64,000 bases of DNA from Aricia agestis. Lineage: Eukaryota > Arthropoda > Insecta > Lepidoptera > Lycaenidae. Shown here one piece after another: positions 63,447 through 64,000 of this stretch. Where the stretch lies: positions 3,782,001 to 3,846,000 of the forward strand of contig NC_056408.1 of assembly GCF_905147365.1 (NCBI RefSeq), written 5' to 3'. Positions within the stretch are counted from its first letter, which is position 1. The number at the start of each line of letters is the position of its first letter. Made by a program: the position numbers and the translations under genes. The notes beneath the pieces are model-generated. The model had not been told where the DNA came from and did not search any database. It saw only the letters and a list, made by a program, of their open reading frames with translations.

Positions 63447-63476
63447 TATTGGTAGCTTAGATAAAAATAATATTAG

Positions 63477-63813
63477 ACGTGGGAGAGCCATGCTTCGGCA
63501 CGAATGGGCCGGCTCGACCGGAGAAATACCACGTCCTCACAGAAAACCGGCGTGAAAACAGCGCTTGCGCTGTGTTTCGCCGAGTGAGTGTGTTTACCGG
63601 AGGCCCAATCCCCTACCCTATTCCCTTCCCTACCCTCCCTTATTCCGTTCCCTTTTCATCCCTACCTTCCCCTATTACCCTCTTCCCTCTTAAAAGGCCG
63701 GCAACGCACCTGCAGCTCTTCTGATGCTGCGAGTGTCTATGGGCGACGGAAGTTGCTTTCCATCAGGTGACCCGTTTGCTCGTTTGCCCCCTTATTTCAT
63801 AAAAAAAAAAAAA
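63477..63813 (+). mobile_element. SINE-like element, longest copy
   Basis: From ACGTGGGAGAGCCATGCTTC through GGCTCGACCGGAGAAATACC, CGTGAAAACAGCGCTTGCG, GTTTACCGGAGGCCC and the CCCTA-rich core to CCCTTATTTCATA plus about 13 A. I use this copy as the reference for the family. Confidence 0.9.
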
Positions 63814-63846
63814 CTTTATTTCAGTTCAGTATCGTTATACTAACGT

Positions 63847-63885
63847 AACGAGAATGAAAACACAGTAGGTGTTTTCATTCTCGTT
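63847..63885. repeat. Perfect 17-bp-stem hairpin
   Basis: AACGAGAATGAAAACAC, loop AGTAG, then GTGTTTTCATTCTCGTT. It lies 34 bp after the A tail of the last SINE-like element. It may be a minimal MITE. Confidence 0.85.
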
Positions 63886-64000
63886 CAAATATGTTTATTC
63901 CCTCAATAAAAGAAACTTCTCACATGCACGAAAAGCGTGAATTGATATGAAAAGCCCATGGTCCTATTTGTTTGACTCAAATTGGTTATCCCTTAATAAA

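Overview
The window looks like nuclear DNA of a moth or butterfly. It is AT-rich, genes have insect-type introns, and the dispersed repeats have lepidopteran character: short Helitrons with a 5' TC start, a GC-rich 3' hairpin and a CTAG end; tRNA-derived SINEs; a polypyrimidine-rich SINE-like element with an A tail; and many palindromic MITEs. These assignments come from reading the sequence and from memory of the families. No database search was run.

Layout. Positions 1-3990 hold repeats only. A compact three-exon gene for RNA polymerase I subunit RPA12 (POLR1H) lies at 3996-4746 (+). Converging on it is a two-exon BED-finger/hAT transposase-like gene at 8072-5170 (-). It has an unbroken 684-codon reading frame and good splice sites but altered catalytic positions, so it may be a domesticated transposase. 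Positions 8.1-18.2 kb are intergenic: a Helitron cluster, a broken non-LTR retrotransposon ORF1 and long unassigned stretches. From 33540 down to 18429 (-) lie ten exons encoding the C-terminal 451 residues of CASK, the membrane-associated guanylate-kinase scaffold (end of L27, PDZ, SH3, protein 4.1 hook, guanylate-kinase domain). All nine internal junctions keep frame. The CaMK-like and L27 N-terminal exons were not found and probably lie beyond 64 kb or elsewhere. CASK introns are packed with foldback elements, including a 1.17 kb Transib-like element with a CACAGTG terminus and a CGGCG target duplication, nested inside a hAT-like element.

Positions 33.5-64 kb contain no CASK exon that I can recognise. 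They hold a solo LTR, Helitrons, SINEs, MITEs and one intronless seven-transmembrane receptor-like gene at 53598-54404 (+). If CASK continues to the right, that gene is nested antisense in a CASK intron. A 2.3 kb terminal-inverted-repeat element with (TA)n inside its ends, at least one exon-like coding block and a nested Helitron occupies 56.9-59.3 kb; I do not recognise its family.

The three host genes have unrelated roles: rRNA transcription, synaptic and junction scaffolding, and membrane signalling. Nothing suggests joint function. The main content of the window is layered transposon history, with several filled/empty-site pairs readable within the window itself.
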